Position numbers and translations under genes: made by a program. Below the pieces are notes generated by a model, which was not told where the DNA came from, searched no databases, and worked only from the letters and a program-made list of their open reading frames with translations. A stretch of 64,000 nt of DNA from Clostridia bacterium (GTDB taxonomy: Bacteria > Bacillota > Clostridia > Oscillospirales > Feifaniaceae). This document shows positions 7,961 through 15,892 of the stretch, in pieces. Position 1 is the first letter of the stretch. Every line of letters begins with the position of its first letter. The DNA lies in contig JAFWXR010000024.1 in NCBI GenBank assembly GCA_017517965.1, forward strand, positions 1-64,000, written 5' to 3'.

Positions 7961-8626
7961 ATGATAGAAAAGTTAATGTCCGATGAGTTTCTCCAATTTG
8001 TTGAAAAGAACACGAAACCGCTTGATACGATGCTTGCCTATTACAGATGTGCGGCTATGGAGGTTGAAACGAAATTCAGGGTTTTGAACGAGCAGTTTTC
8101 GCTTCAATATGACAGAAATCCGATAGAAAGCATAAAGACGAGAATAAAGTCAAAGGACGGTATTATCCGCAAGATGAGGCGTAAGGGCGTGCCATTGAGT
8201 CTTTCGGAGATTGAAAGCAAGATAACGGATATTGCGGGAGTGCGTGTTATATGCTCGTTTCTTGATGATATTTATCTGCTTGCCGACTGGTTGCTTCAGC
8301 AGGATGATATCAGGCTCGTGGAGGTGCAGGATTACATAAAAGACCCGAAGGAAAGCGGTTACAGAAGTTTGCATATTATCGTTGAGATACCGATTTTCCT
8401 ATATAAAGAAAAACGTATAATGAAGGTCGAAATACAGCTTCGCACGATAGCAATGGATTTCTGGGCAAGTCTTGAACATAAACTGAGATACAAGAAAAAT
8501 ATTCCTCAGAGTCAGGTAGAGCAACTGTCAAAAGAACTTATCGAGTGCGCGCAGATAAGCTCGGACCTTGATACGCGTATGGGTGAAATAAGAGAACGCA
8601 TATCAAAAGCAGAATATCTTGAATAG
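7961..8626 (+). CDS. relQ: Small alarmone synthetase, (p)ppGpp synthetase RelQ/YjbM type
   Basis: The protein is about 221 residues and has only the RelA/SpoT synthetase domain. It shows IKSKDGIIRKMRRKGVPL, the ITDIAGVRVIC strand, the KESGYRSLHIIV substrate loop and VEIQLRTIAMDFWASLEHKLRYK. HD hydrolase, TGS and ACT domains are absent, as in RelQ. It makes (p)ppGpp from GTP/GDP and ATP in the cytosol. The start is uncertain: ATG 7961 is used, but AGAGGTG at 7933-7939 points to an ATA at 7946, and a TTG lies in frame at 7898. TTGTTATATAACAA at 7898-7911 is a perfect palindrome. Confidence 0.88.
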   Translation: MIEKLMSDEFLQFVEKNTKPLDTMLAYYRCAAMEVETKFRVLNEQFSLQYDRNPIESIKTRIKSKDGIIRKMRRKGVPLSLSEIESKITDIAGVRVICSFLDDIYLLADWLLQQDDIRLVEVQDYIKDPKESGYRSLHIIVEIPIFLYKEKRIMKVEIQLRTIAMDFWASLEHKLRYKKNIPQSQVEQLSKELIECAQISSDLDTRMGEIRERISKAEYLE

Positions 8627-8627
8627 A

Positions 8628-8656
8628 AAAAGCAGGTGATTTCACCTGCTTTTTTT
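8628..8656. terminator. Bidirectional terminator between relQ and the ABC exporter
   Basis: The stem AGCAGGTG pairs with CACCTGCT around 8631-8650, flanked by A-rich sequence on the left and a seven-T run on the right. It therefore works for both convergent genes. The stop of the minus-strand ABC gene overlaps the T-run. Confidence 0.88.
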
Positions 8657-10442
8657 AATCAAGTTGTGCCGTATATAGTTTGTAATATGCCCCGTGAGCC
8701 TTTAAAAGTTCTTCGTGGGTACCGCTTTCAAGAATGCTTTTGTCTGCAATATACATTATGCGGTCGCAGTTCTTTATAGTTGAGAGACGGTGCGCAATGA
8801 TAAACGACGTTCTTCCTTTGAGAAGATTGTTTAGCCCTTTCTGCACGAGAAGTTCCGTCCTTGTATCCATTGCGGAAGTTGCTTCGTCAAGAATAAGAAT
8901 ACCTGGGTCGGAAAGCAGGGTTCTTGCAAAACTGATAAGCTGTCTCTGTCCTGCGGAGAGGGAAGCGCCTCTTTCACTCACTACGGTATCGTAGCCCTTG
9001 GGAAGTGATATGATAAAATCGTGCGCACAGACGGTTTTTGCGGCGGCAATTGCTTCTTCATCCGTCGCACCAAGTTTGCCGTACTTGATGTTGTCCATTA
9101 TAGTACCCGCAAAAATGAAGGTATCCTGAAGCATAACACCCATCTGTGAACGAAGTGAACGAAGAGTCACGTCGTGAATGTTGTAACCGTCAACGGTAAT
9201 CTTTCCGGATTTGATATCGTAAAAACGGGAGAGAAGGTTGACTATTGTCGTCTTGCCCGCACCCGTGGGACCTACCAGTGCGATTGACTGACCGGCATTT
9301 ACCGAAAAACTCACGTTTTCAAGTATGGGACAGTCTTCTTCGTATTCGAAACATACGTCACAAAATTCTACGTTACCCGTAATGGGAGGCAGTTTTATTG
9401 CACCTTCTTCATCGTGAATGAGACTTGGCGTATCAAGAATCTCAAATATTCTTTCAAGATATGCCGCAACGTCCTGAATCTGATTATAAAGGTTTCCAAG
9501 ATTGATAAGAGGCTGCCAGAAACGCTTGCAATAGGTTGCCATAGCAAGAATTACACCTACGGGCAAAAGCGACGTTCCGCCTATTGCAAAATAGTAGATG
9601 AGACATGTCATAAGTGCTGAAACGAGCTTAAACAAAGGGCTCATCGTATGTTGCAGATATCTCGCATTTATAAGAGAATTTTTACAGTCGGTTGCCATAT
9701 TTTCTGCAATCTGAAGATTTGTATCTTCACGGGAGAAGGACTGCGTTATACGCATACCGTTGATGCTTTCCTGATAATAAGCGTTGATATTTGAGTTTTT
9801 GTTGGAATGTATACGTGCCCTGCGGCGTATTGCCTTTTTCGTGAATATAATGTATACGAAAAACGGAATAAACCCCGTCAGTATAATTACAGATAACTTC
9901 ACGTCTGTCGCAAACATAAAAAATGGAATGATAACAAGACTGAGAAGTTCTATAACGATATTAACGATGCCGTTTGCAAAAAAGTCGGCAATAGTGTTGA
10001 CGTAGTTTACGACACGCACCATAATTTTGCCGTGCGGACGTGAGTCAAAATAATCAAAAGGTAAAGTCTGCAGATGTTCAAACAGATCTTTTCGTATTTC
10101 GGAGACAATCGTCTGCCCTGTTTTGATACAAATTTTGCCTTTAATCTGTGAAGTTACCATTATGACAACCGTAAGCAGAGCACCTATAAGCCCTGTGATA
10201 ATTATGCCTCTTATGTCTTTTGCGGGGATGAACTCGTCTGTTATAAGCATAAGAAGATAGGGGATTGCAAGTGCGGCAAGAATTGAAATCAGACTTGTGA
10301 TAAATGCTGCAATAAGACTTTTTGCATGACGCCTGATATATACTCCGCTACGTTTCAGATGCTCTATACTGAATTCGGATTCAAGTATTTCATCTACGTC
10401 ATATTTGTTGCGGCGGGGAAGTTCGGATGTTTTTGTGCTCAT
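8655..10442 (-). CDS. ABC exporter half-transporter, catalytically competent subunit
   Basis: The 595-residue protein has an N-terminal six-helix type IV exporter domain and a C-terminal nucleotide-binding domain. The NBD has Walker A GPTGAGKTT, signature LSAGQRQ (G to A at the second G), Walker B ILILDEATSAMD with the catalytic glutamate, and H-loop IIAHRLSTI. Its start overlaps the stop of the upstream ABC gene by 4 nt (ATGA). The two together resemble heterodimeric multidrug or lipid exporters (BmrCD, TM287/288, MdlAB), this one carrying the consensus catalytic residues. The substrate is unknown. Confidence 0.92.
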   Translation of the reverse strand: MSTKTSELPRRNKYDVDEILESEFSIEHLKRSGVYIRRHAKSLIAAFITSLISILAALAIPYLLMLITDEFIPAKDIRGIIITGLIGALLTVVIMVTSQIKGKICIKTGQTIVSEIRKDLFEHLQTLPFDYFDSRPHGKIMVRVVNYVNTIADFFANGIVNIVIELLSLVIIPFFMFATDVKLSVIILTGFIPFFVYIIFTKKAIRRRARIHSNKNSNINAYYQESINGMRITQSFSREDTNLQIAENMATDCKNSLINARYLQHTMSPLFKLVSALMTCLIYYFAIGGTSLLPVGVILAMATYCKRFWQPLINLGNLYNQIQDVAAYLERIFEILDTPSLIHDEEGAIKLPPITGNVEFCDVCFEYEEDCPILENVSFSVNAGQSIALVGPTGAGKTTIVNLLSRFYDIKSGKITVDGYNIHDVTLRSLRSQMGVMLQDTFIFAGTIMDNIKYGKLGATDEEAIAAAKTVCAHDFIISLPKGYDTVVSERGASLSAGQRQLISFARTLLSDPGILILDEATSAMDTRTELLVQKGLNNLLKGRTSFIIAHRLSTIKNCDRIMYIADKSILESGTHEELLKAHGAYYKLYTAQLD

Positions 10443-12196
10443 ACGTCCACCTCCTCTTCGTCGGGAGAGTTTGCACCCTGCTGAATGCAGAAGATGTCAT
10501 AATAATATCCCTTTTTCGCTAAAAGTTCTTCGTGGGTACCGCTTTCCGTAATACGTCCGTCCTGAAGAATGTATATTCTGTCAGCATTTTTGACGGAAGA
10601 AATTCTCTGTGCAACGATAAAGGTCGTCTGCTTATTTTTTCTTGAGGCGAGTTGCTCCTGAATATAATGCTCCGTTTCCATATCTACGGCAGAAGTAGTG
10701 TCGTCAAGCACGAGAATGGGTGCTTCGTAAGCAAGTGCACGTGCAAGTGCAATACGTTGTTTCTGTCCTCCCGAAAGTCCCACGCCACGTTCACCTATAA
10801 CCGTGTCGTATTTTTCGGGCATACGCTTTATAAAATTATGCGCATCTGACATTACGGCATAATTTTTAATCTCTTCATCCGAAAGGGATGCGTTTCCGTA
10901 TGCAATATTTGAAGATACGTTATCTGAAAACAGGAATACGTCCTGCATAGCATATCCGACGTGGTGACGCAGACAGTTAAGGTCGTATTTTTTCACGTCC
11001 GTTCCGTCTATGAGAACAGAGCCCTTGTGCACGTCGAGAAATCTTGCAATCAGCATAACGAGGGTGGTTTTACCCGAACCTGTAGGGCCCATAATACCGA
11101 TGGTCTGGCCTTTTTCTGCCTGAAGACAAATATCTTTGAGTACGGTGTGAGAACCGTATGCAAACGAAACGTTTTTGAATTCAACCGTGCCGCTGTTTTC
11201 ATCAGGTTCTTTAACGAGCGGGTTTTCACAGTTTTTGATGTCTGCCACCGAATTGTAGAGCTGAAGAACCTTGTGTGTTGAAGAAAAGAACTTCTGCGAG
11301 TCGTTTATTACTATACCTATAATATTTACAGAGTCGGTAATAAGCCAGCTTAAATTATAGAAGAGGAATAGGTCGGCGAGTGACATAGTATCGTTTATTA
11401 CGAAAATACCGCCGAATACGAGAATGAGAATGTTCAGGGCGTTTGACAGCGCAGCAAGATATGGTCCGTAATGTGCCCATACGCCTGCCGCCTTTATACC
11501 GGCATCACGGTATGCTTCGTTGTGTTTTGCAAATCTGCCTGCCTCATATTTCTCACGGGCAAAGGCTTTGACAATGCGGTTTGCCGCAATATTCTCCTGA
11601 ACGTAAGCATTGAGTGAACTGTTCTTTTCACGCCACTGTCTGTGGTATTTTGAGGAATGTTTACGCAGTTTGTAAACCACGATTGCCATAAACGGCAAGG
11701 TTGTCATAACGATGAGGGTGAGTTTTACGCTTGTGCTGAAAAACACTGCAAAACCGCAGATAAAAAGAAGTACACAGTAAATGAAATGAGACAGTACCCA
11801 TCCCGTAAAATGACGTATTGTATCAAGGTCGCCTGTAAGACGCATCATAATGTCGCCCGTACGTGTGGCACCGAAAAAATTCATCGAAAGGGACTGGAGT
11901 TTTTCGTAGAGTTCACCACGGAATGAGGCAAGCACGTGTGCCCCGCCCATATCCTGCAAAAGTGCATATCCATAATAAGAAACCGCCCCGATTACGCCGA
12001 CAATAAGATACTTTATAAGAAGTGAAACGGCGACGTCGGGATTTCCGTTGGCATACACGGCGTCAATCAGCTCCGAAAGTATCATAGGACCGATAATCAT
12101 GAGCGGTAAAAATACCAGATTATGTAGAATAATACCCATTGCGTATCGCAATCGGCACCCCTTGAGATGTTGAAAAATCCATTTAATTTGTGTCAT
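10439..12196 (-). CDS. ABC exporter half-transporter with degenerate ATPase residues
   Basis: The 585-residue exporter subunit has a transmembrane domain followed by an NBD with Walker A GPTGSGKTT and a full LSGGQKQR signature. Two catalytic residues are altered: the Walker B glutamate is Asp (ILVLDDTTSA) and the H-loop histidine is Gln (IVAQRISS). The same pair of changes is known in the degenerate half of TAP1-type and other heterodimeric exporters. ATG 12196 is preferred because AGAGGTG lies 6 nt before it; the upstream GTG (12205) is part of that site. It is translated first and coupled to its partner. Confidence 0.92.
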   Translation of the reverse strand: MTQIKWIFQHLKGCRLRYAMGIILHNLVFLPLMIIGPMILSELIDAVYANGNPDVAVSLLIKYLIVGVIGAVSYYGYALLQDMGGAHVLASFRGELYEKLQSLSMNFFGATRTGDIMMRLTGDLDTIRHFTGWVLSHFIYCVLLFICGFAVFFSTSVKLTLIVMTTLPFMAIVVYKLRKHSSKYHRQWREKNSSLNAYVQENIAANRIVKAFAREKYEAGRFAKHNEAYRDAGIKAAGVWAHYGPYLAALSNALNILILVFGGIFVINDTMSLADLFLFYNLSWLITDSVNIIGIVINDSQKFFSSTHKVLQLYNSVADIKNCENPLVKEPDENSGTVEFKNVSFAYGSHTVLKDICLQAEKGQTIGIMGPTGSGKTTLVMLIARFLDVHKGSVLIDGTDVKKYDLNCLRHHVGYAMQDVFLFSDNVSSNIAYGNASLSDEEIKNYAVMSDAHNFIKRMPEKYDTVIGERGVGLSGGQKQRIALARALAYEAPILVLDDTTSAVDMETEHYIQEQLASRKNKQTTFIVAQRISSVKNADRIYILQDGRITESGTHEELLAKKGYYYDIFCIQQGANSPDEEEVDV

Positions 12197-12237
12197 AACC
12201 CACACCTCTAAATCAGCAAAATGCTGTTTTCGCGCTA

Positions 12238-12266
12238 AGTATACGATTCTTTCCTTTTAAAAGCAA
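12238..12266 (-). promoter_or_regulatory. Promoter of the ABC exporter operon
   Basis: On the minus strand TTGCTT (12266-12261), a 17-nt spacer and TATACT (12243-12238) form a good sigma-A promoter. The leader is about 40 nt. A small hairpin (CAGCA, loop AAA, TGCTG, about 12214-12226) lies between it and the ribosome binding site. Confidence 0.65.
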
Positions 12267-12353
12267 CCCCTTTGAGAAAAAAACATCACCAAAAATTTTG
12301 GCATAATTTAGACACTTTGACAGAATGCGCCAAACGTATCCGCTACTGTATAG

Positions 12354-12387
12354 AAAAAAGCCTTGGGCGTACTGCCCAAGGCTTTTT
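12354..12387 (-). terminator. Intrinsic terminator downstream of the DUF3221-like lipoprotein gene
   Basis: An 8-bp GC-rich stem (12361-12368 with 12374-12381) is extended by A/T pairs, with T-runs on both strands. On the minus strand it follows the stop codon at 12389 within 2 nt. Confidence 0.88.
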
Positions 12388-12388
12388 G

Positions 12389-13201
12389 TTATGGTCTTAT
12401 TATATATTCGGATTCGTCTGTCACGGTCCATACACCGTCGTTTTTATTGAGGGTAATCTGACGCATATGCTCGTCAACCGTACATGTAAATTCTATTGCA
12501 CTTTTCGGTATCGTGCCGTATACAAGGGGCAGGCTTTCTGGTGTAAGTTCAAAATTGTCTGCCGTTATGCCTTTTTCTGCATAATACGACTTTGCAGCCG
12601 CCTCTGCTGCATTCAGATTGTCGGTAGACCAGCCGTTTTTAATTTCTTCCGTCACGTAGCGGCTCATGGTATCTTCCTGAAACACGTCTATGCTGTACGG
12701 GTCGATAAACTGATATGAATAACCTTTACCGAAGTTTGACTGGTTATTTTCGGTCGGAAACTCGGTGGAATCAACACTTGAAGTTATCTCACCGTCCATC
12801 ACACCGCACCTTGCGGTAATATCGCTTTCAAAACCCGTCGAGTAATAGAGTTTGCCGTTTACCATAACGGAAGGGATTTTAACCGTTTTTTCTTCGGTTT
12901 CGGTAATGTGGACTACGCTTGACACTTCTGCAATGTGTGCAGGATAACTTTCTGCAACCTCACCGCTGTAAGTGATTTTAACTTTGTCACCCGTAGTGAA
13001 ATCCGAAATGTCAATTTCATCGGGAAGCGTGACGTATATTCTGTCGGCAATCGAATAAAGCTTTTCGTCCTCATCGGGTGCAACTAAAAGCATAGATTCT
13101 CTCTTCTCGATTACCGTTGCCTCAAAGTCGGGCTTTGCCTTGTCGCAGGCACAAAGCGCCAGAATGAGCACAACCGACAGTAAAATAGCAAGTTTTTTCA
13201 T
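12389..13201 (-). CDS. Lipoprotein with DUF3221-like N-terminal domain
   Basis: The 270-residue secreted protein has a charged N-terminus, a hydrophobic stretch and a lipobox-like LALCAC with Cys around residue 17-19. Residues about 28-95 (FEATVIEKRESMLLVAPDED, ITYSGEVAESYPAHI) resemble DUF3221/YobA-type OB-fold-like domains of Firmicute lipoproteins. The C-terminal half is not recognised; it contains VNGKLYYSTG and an acidic, Ser/Thr-rich part. It follows the DUF4349 gene with no gap, so the two are co-translated and probably both sit on the outer face of the membrane. Confidence 0.7.
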   Translation of the reverse strand: MKKLAILLSVVLILALCACDKAKPDFEATVIEKRESMLLVAPDEDEKLYSIADRIYVTLPDEIDISDFTTGDKVKITYSGEVAESYPAHIAEVSSVVHITETEEKTVKIPSVMVNGKLYYSTGFESDITARCGVMDGEITSSVDSTEFPTENNQSNFGKGYSYQFIDPYSIDVFQEDTMSRYVTEEIKNGWSTDNLNAAEAAAKSYYAEKGITADNFELTPESLPLVYGTIPKSAIEFTCTVDEHMRQITLNKNDGVWTVTDESEYIIRP

Positions 13202-14134
13202 TTAATTCTCCGTTTTGACAATTTTTTTGCGTTTTTTCCTTATTACGATAACCGTAATAACAACCGCAACTATAATTATAACATAAGGAAGGAGATATAC
13301 AAGTTCAATAAAGAAATTAACAATGCCTCTGCCAAACGCCTTGAAACCGCCGACGAAAGAATCGCCTATTCTCTGCCATACAGAGCGGTTGCCGTAAGTT
13401 ACGTCGGTATAGAGTTCAACTTCTCTGAGATTTACCGTAACGCTCGAGAAAGAAATCTGCTTATCCCAACTACGTTTGGTTGCCTCGTGAGACTCTATTT
13501 CATAACTGAGCTGTGAAAGTTTGTCTTCGATCTGTATAATGGCTTCTATCGTGTCTGCCTTTGCAAGAAGCTCTAAAAGACGCTGCTGTTCAACACGAAG
13601 CGTCTCAAGTCTTATCTCGGTGTCGCTGTACGCCTCTGTAATGTCGTTGCTTGACTTGTTTTTGCCTGTCACGTTGCCGACGTTACCGCTTTCTTCAAGA
13701 AAAGCATCAAGCATACCCGCGGGGATGTTGACTTCATACCAGCCACGTCTGTTCACTATGGTGGCGGTACCCGCTTCCGAATACTGTGTGTTACCGCTGA
13801 CGTCGGAATTTGCTATGTAACCGCCGTATTTTGCAACGAGATTTTCAAGTGCCGTTACACCTTTTTCAAAATCGGTCGTTTCAACGTTTATGTGGGCGGT
13901 ATAGATGATTTTTCTGTCATTAAGGAGTGATTCTTCGGCTTGGGGAACGATACCGTCCGTCTTGCTGTCGGCGGTATAGTTCATCGTGCTTCCGCCTGCC
14001 ATATCGGAATAGGCAGTGTAACTTTCTTCGACTGCATAATCGTCCTGAGCCACTTTGTTTTTGGCATTTGCCCCGCAACCGAAAAGCGAGAGCACCATAA
14101 GTAATGCGAGTAAAATACACAGAGTTTTTTTCAT
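13202..14134 (-). CDS. DUF4349 membrane-anchored lipoprotein
   Basis: The 310-residue protein has a signal peptide with lipobox LSLFGC (Cys about 20), then RKIIYTAHINVETTDFEKG, a GGYIANSDVSG strand, a VPAGML-like NIPAGMLDAFL and a helical hairpin LETLRVEQQRLLELLAKADT. This is the typical DUF4349 arrangement. A C-terminal transmembrane helix (LVYLLPYVIIIVAVVITVIV) is followed by a basic tail KKRKKIVK. The central helices may form a coiled coil. The molecular role of DUF4349 proteins is not established. It is first in a two-gene operon with the DUF3221-like lipoprotein. Confidence 0.85.
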   Translation of the reverse strand: MKKTLCILLALLMVLSLFGCGANAKNKVAQDDYAVEESYTAYSDMAGGSTMNYTADSKTDGIVPQAEESLLNDRKIIYTAHINVETTDFEKGVTALENLVAKYGGYIANSDVSGNTQYSEAGTATIVNRRGWYEVNIPAGMLDAFLEESGNVGNVTGKNKSSNDITEAYSDTEIRLETLRVEQQRLLELLAKADTIEAIIQIEDKLSQLSYEIESHEATKRSWDKQISFSSVTVNLREVELYTDVTYGNRSVWQRIGDSFVGGFKAFGRGIVNFFIELVYLLPYVIIIVAVVITVIVIRKKRKKIVKTEN

Positions 14135-14140
14135 AATATC

Positions 14141-14169
14141 TTGTCCTTTCTGTTTTAATGTGTTAATAT
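14141..14169 (+). promoter_or_regulatory. Promoter of the queT transcript
   Basis: TTGTCC (14141-14146), a 17-nt spacer and TAATAT (14164-14169) would start RNA near 14176. That is exactly at the first stem of the preQ1 aptamer, which supports both calls. Confidence 0.65.
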
Positions 14170-14176
14170 TATCATC

Positions 14177-14219
14177 AGTCAGTTCGAAACCATCCTGACT
14201 TAAAATAAAACTATGGAGG
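14177..14219 (+). promoter_or_regulatory. PreQ1-I riboswitch upstream of queT
   Basis: P1 is AGTCAG (14177-14182) with CTGACT (14195-14200). The loop begins TTCG and ends with a C (14194) directly before the 3' P1 strand, the position of the preQ1-contacting cytosine in class I aptamers. An A-rich tail TAAAATAAAACTA follows. CCAT (14190-14193) can pair with ATGG (14213-14216), forming the pseudoknot and covering the start of the GGAGG ribosome binding site. No terminator follows, so ligand binding should repress translation initiation of queT. Confidence 0.85.
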
Positions 14220-14227
14220 AAAGTTTA

Positions 14228-14749
14228 ATGAGAAAGAATTCACTTCGCCGTATCGTCTACGGCGGTATCATAGCAGCATTGTATATTGCGCTTACACTTG
14301 GTTTTGCACCGATAAGCTTCGGCACGTTGCAATTTCGTGTGTCGGAGGCACTTACGGTACTGCCCTTTTTTATGCCCGAAGCAGTGTGGGGACTCGGTGT
14401 AGGCTGTTTCGTGTCGAATCTGTATACGGGAAACGCCTTTGACATAGTTCTCGGCACGTTTGCAACCGTTCTTGCCGCCGTCATAACCTGTTATATCGGC
14501 AAACGTCAGAAAAGGGAATTCTCTCTTAAAAAAGCGTGGTATGCACCGCTTCCTGCCGTTATTTCGAACGCCCTTATAGTCGGCTACACACTTACGTTTT
14601 TGTACGTAGATGCCGTTTCGGGCGCCTTCCCGATAATTGCTTTGCAGATAGGGGCAGGGGAACTTGCAGTTTGCTATATTATGGGCGTACCGCTTATGTA
14701 TTTTTTTGGCAAGAATAAGTTTTTATCAGGCTCATCCCGTCAGGGATGA
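14228..14749 (+). CDS. queT: QueT-family queuosine-precursor ECF transporter S component
   Basis: The 173-residue membrane protein has about five helices. It starts RRIVYGGIIAALYIALTLGF and shows the QueT hallmarks FRVSEALTVLPFF and GCFVSNLYTG. QueT is the substrate-binding S component of an energy-coupling-factor transporter for preQ1/queuosine precursors. It needs EcfA/EcfT, which are not in this window. ATG 14228 is chosen because GGAGGAAAG precedes it; the ATG at 14213 lies within the riboswitch pseudoknot. The riboswitch upstream independently supports the substrate. Confidence 0.92.
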   Translation: MRKNSLRRIVYGGIIAALYIALTLGFAPISFGTLQFRVSEALTVLPFFMPEAVWGLGVGCFVSNLYTGNAFDIVLGTFATVLAAVITCYIGKRQKREFSLKKAWYAPLPAVISNALIVGYTLTFLYVDAVSGAFPIIALQIGAGELAVCYIMGVPLMYFFGKNKFLSGSSRQG

Positions 14750-14756
14750 GTTTTTT
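14731..14756. terminator. Terminator shared by queT and the anti-sigma-like gene
   Basis: The stem CTCATCCC (14731-14738) pairs with GGGATGAG (14743-14750), with loop GTCA, followed by TTTTTT. The queT stop lies within the 3' arm and the convergent minus-strand gene stops at the T-run. Confidence 0.9.
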
Positions 14757-15336
14757 ATTCGGTTACGAGCGTGAGTTCAAAATTATATTCCGTGTCGCTG
14801 AATTCTTCATCGCTGAGGAGACCGAGAAGTATACAAATCTCGCTGTCTGTTTTAATATCACCGTCGTTTTCGTAGACGTGTGCATCATAACCAAGGGAAC
14901 AAAGCCTTTTACATTCGGCTTCATATTCCGCTTTGGTGAGATTCTCACCGTTTTTGTGTGTCAATTTAAGGCAGTGGAGAAGACGGGCAACGTCGTTTGA
15001 CTCCTCTTCAAGTGTACCGCCGGCAGCCATGCCGTCTTCAACGTAACTTAGTGACGAATCTGCCAGATAGTTTTCAAATTTTGAACTGTACGTCGTCGTT
15101 TTCTCCTTGAAATCCTGCGTTTCAACTACGCTGTTATCGGCTGTTTTGGCACCGTTTTTTGCAAAAGGAACGGCAATTATTACAACAAGCAGAATGCAGG
15201 CTGCAACGGCGGAAAGGGGGTAAAACACGTGCTTTTTAGAGGGTTTTGCAAGGGCTACGCCGTCAATGAGTTTCTGCTCAAGGTCGGGTGAAAATTCAAT
15301 ACTGTCGACCTGAGCAATATAGTCATTTTTATTCAA
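14755..15336 (-). CDS. Putative anti-sigma factor, single-pass membrane protein
   Basis: The 193-residue protein has a cytosolic N-terminal segment of about 40 residues, one transmembrane helix (FYPLSAVAACILLVVIIAV) and an extracellular part with acidic stretches and two cysteines. It is encoded directly after an ECF sigma factor and overlaps it by 8 nt, the usual layout of a sigma/anti-sigma pair. The start is taken as TTG 15336 because GGAGGTG lies 5-6 nt upstream; other candidate starts are inside that site. The sequence itself matches no family I can name, so the role rests on context and topology. Confidence 0.65.
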   Translation of the reverse strand: MNKNDYIAQVDSIEFSPDLEQKLIDGVALAKPSKKHVFYPLSAVAACILLVVIIAVPFAKNGAKTADNSVVETQDFKEKTTTYSSKFENYLADSSLSYVEDGMAAGGTLEEESNDVARLLHCLKLTHKNGENLTKAEYEAECKRLCSLGYDAHVYENDGDIKTDSEICILLGLLSDEEFSDTEYNFELTLVTE

Positions 15337-15793
15337 GCGTATCACCTCCAAGCATAGATTTTAACAGATTTCTGCCCCTGTCAAGCTGTGAACCGACGGT
15401 GGCAGGCTTTTTGCCGAGAATTTCGGCAATTTCTTTTATGGAATATCCCTCGTAATAGTACAGATGAAGGGGGACTCTGTATTTTTCATCGAGGGAAAGA
15501 AGGGCGAAAAGAAGCTCCTTATCATCGCTGACAGGCTGTGAGGCGACAAAATCGGGCATTTCACTTCTCCTGGATATCCAACTGCTTTTCAAATGATTTT
15601 TACATTTGTTGACAGTTACACGTATAAGCCATGCTTTCAGATGCTCGTCACTTTCAAAGGTTTTACCGCTGTTCATAAGCGCAATAAAGACCTCCTGTGC
15701 AATATCCTCCGCATCGGGCACGTTTTTTGTATATGTATATGCAACTTTTGCGACGGTTCGTGCAAAAGTGCTTACAGCATACGAAATATCCAT
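15329..15793 (-). CDS. ECF-type RNA polymerase sigma factor
   Basis: The 154-residue sigma-70 protein has only regions 2 and 4. Region 2 has YTYTKNVPDAEDIAQEVFI and the AWLIRVTVNKCKNHLK helix; region 4 has LSLDEKYRVPLHLYYYEGYS followed by the HTH IKEIAEILGKKPATVGSQLDRGR. It is likely held inactive by the membrane protein encoded downstream and released by an envelope signal. A GGGGTG ribosome binding site precedes the ATG. Confidence 0.93.
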   Translation of the reverse strand: MDISYAVSTFARTVAKVAYTYTKNVPDAEDIAQEVFIALMNSGKTFESDEHLKAWLIRVTVNKCKNHLKSSWISRRSEMPDFVASQPVSDDKELLFALLSLDEKYRVPLHLYYYEGYSIKEIAEILGKKPATVGSQLDRGRNLLKSMLGGDTLE

Positions 15794-15850
15794 TTTTTCA
15801 CCCCTTCACCTATAACACAACTCAAAGTGGAAAAATTTTGCAAAAATATT

Positions 15851-15880
15851 AAAAAAAGCGGTTGGAAACCATCCAACCGC
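15851..15880 (-). terminator. Terminator downstream of pduL
   Basis: The 9-bp stem GCGGTTGGA (15858-15866) pairs with TCCAACCGC (15872-15880). On the minus strand it is followed by seven T's (15857-15851). It begins 12 nt after the pduL stop. Confidence 0.88.
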
Positions 15881-15892
15881 CGTTTTGTTTCT

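Noticed and set aside
14746-15000. Short plus-strand frame after queT
   Set aside because: It lies wholly antisense to the anti-sigma-like gene and begins inside the queT terminator.
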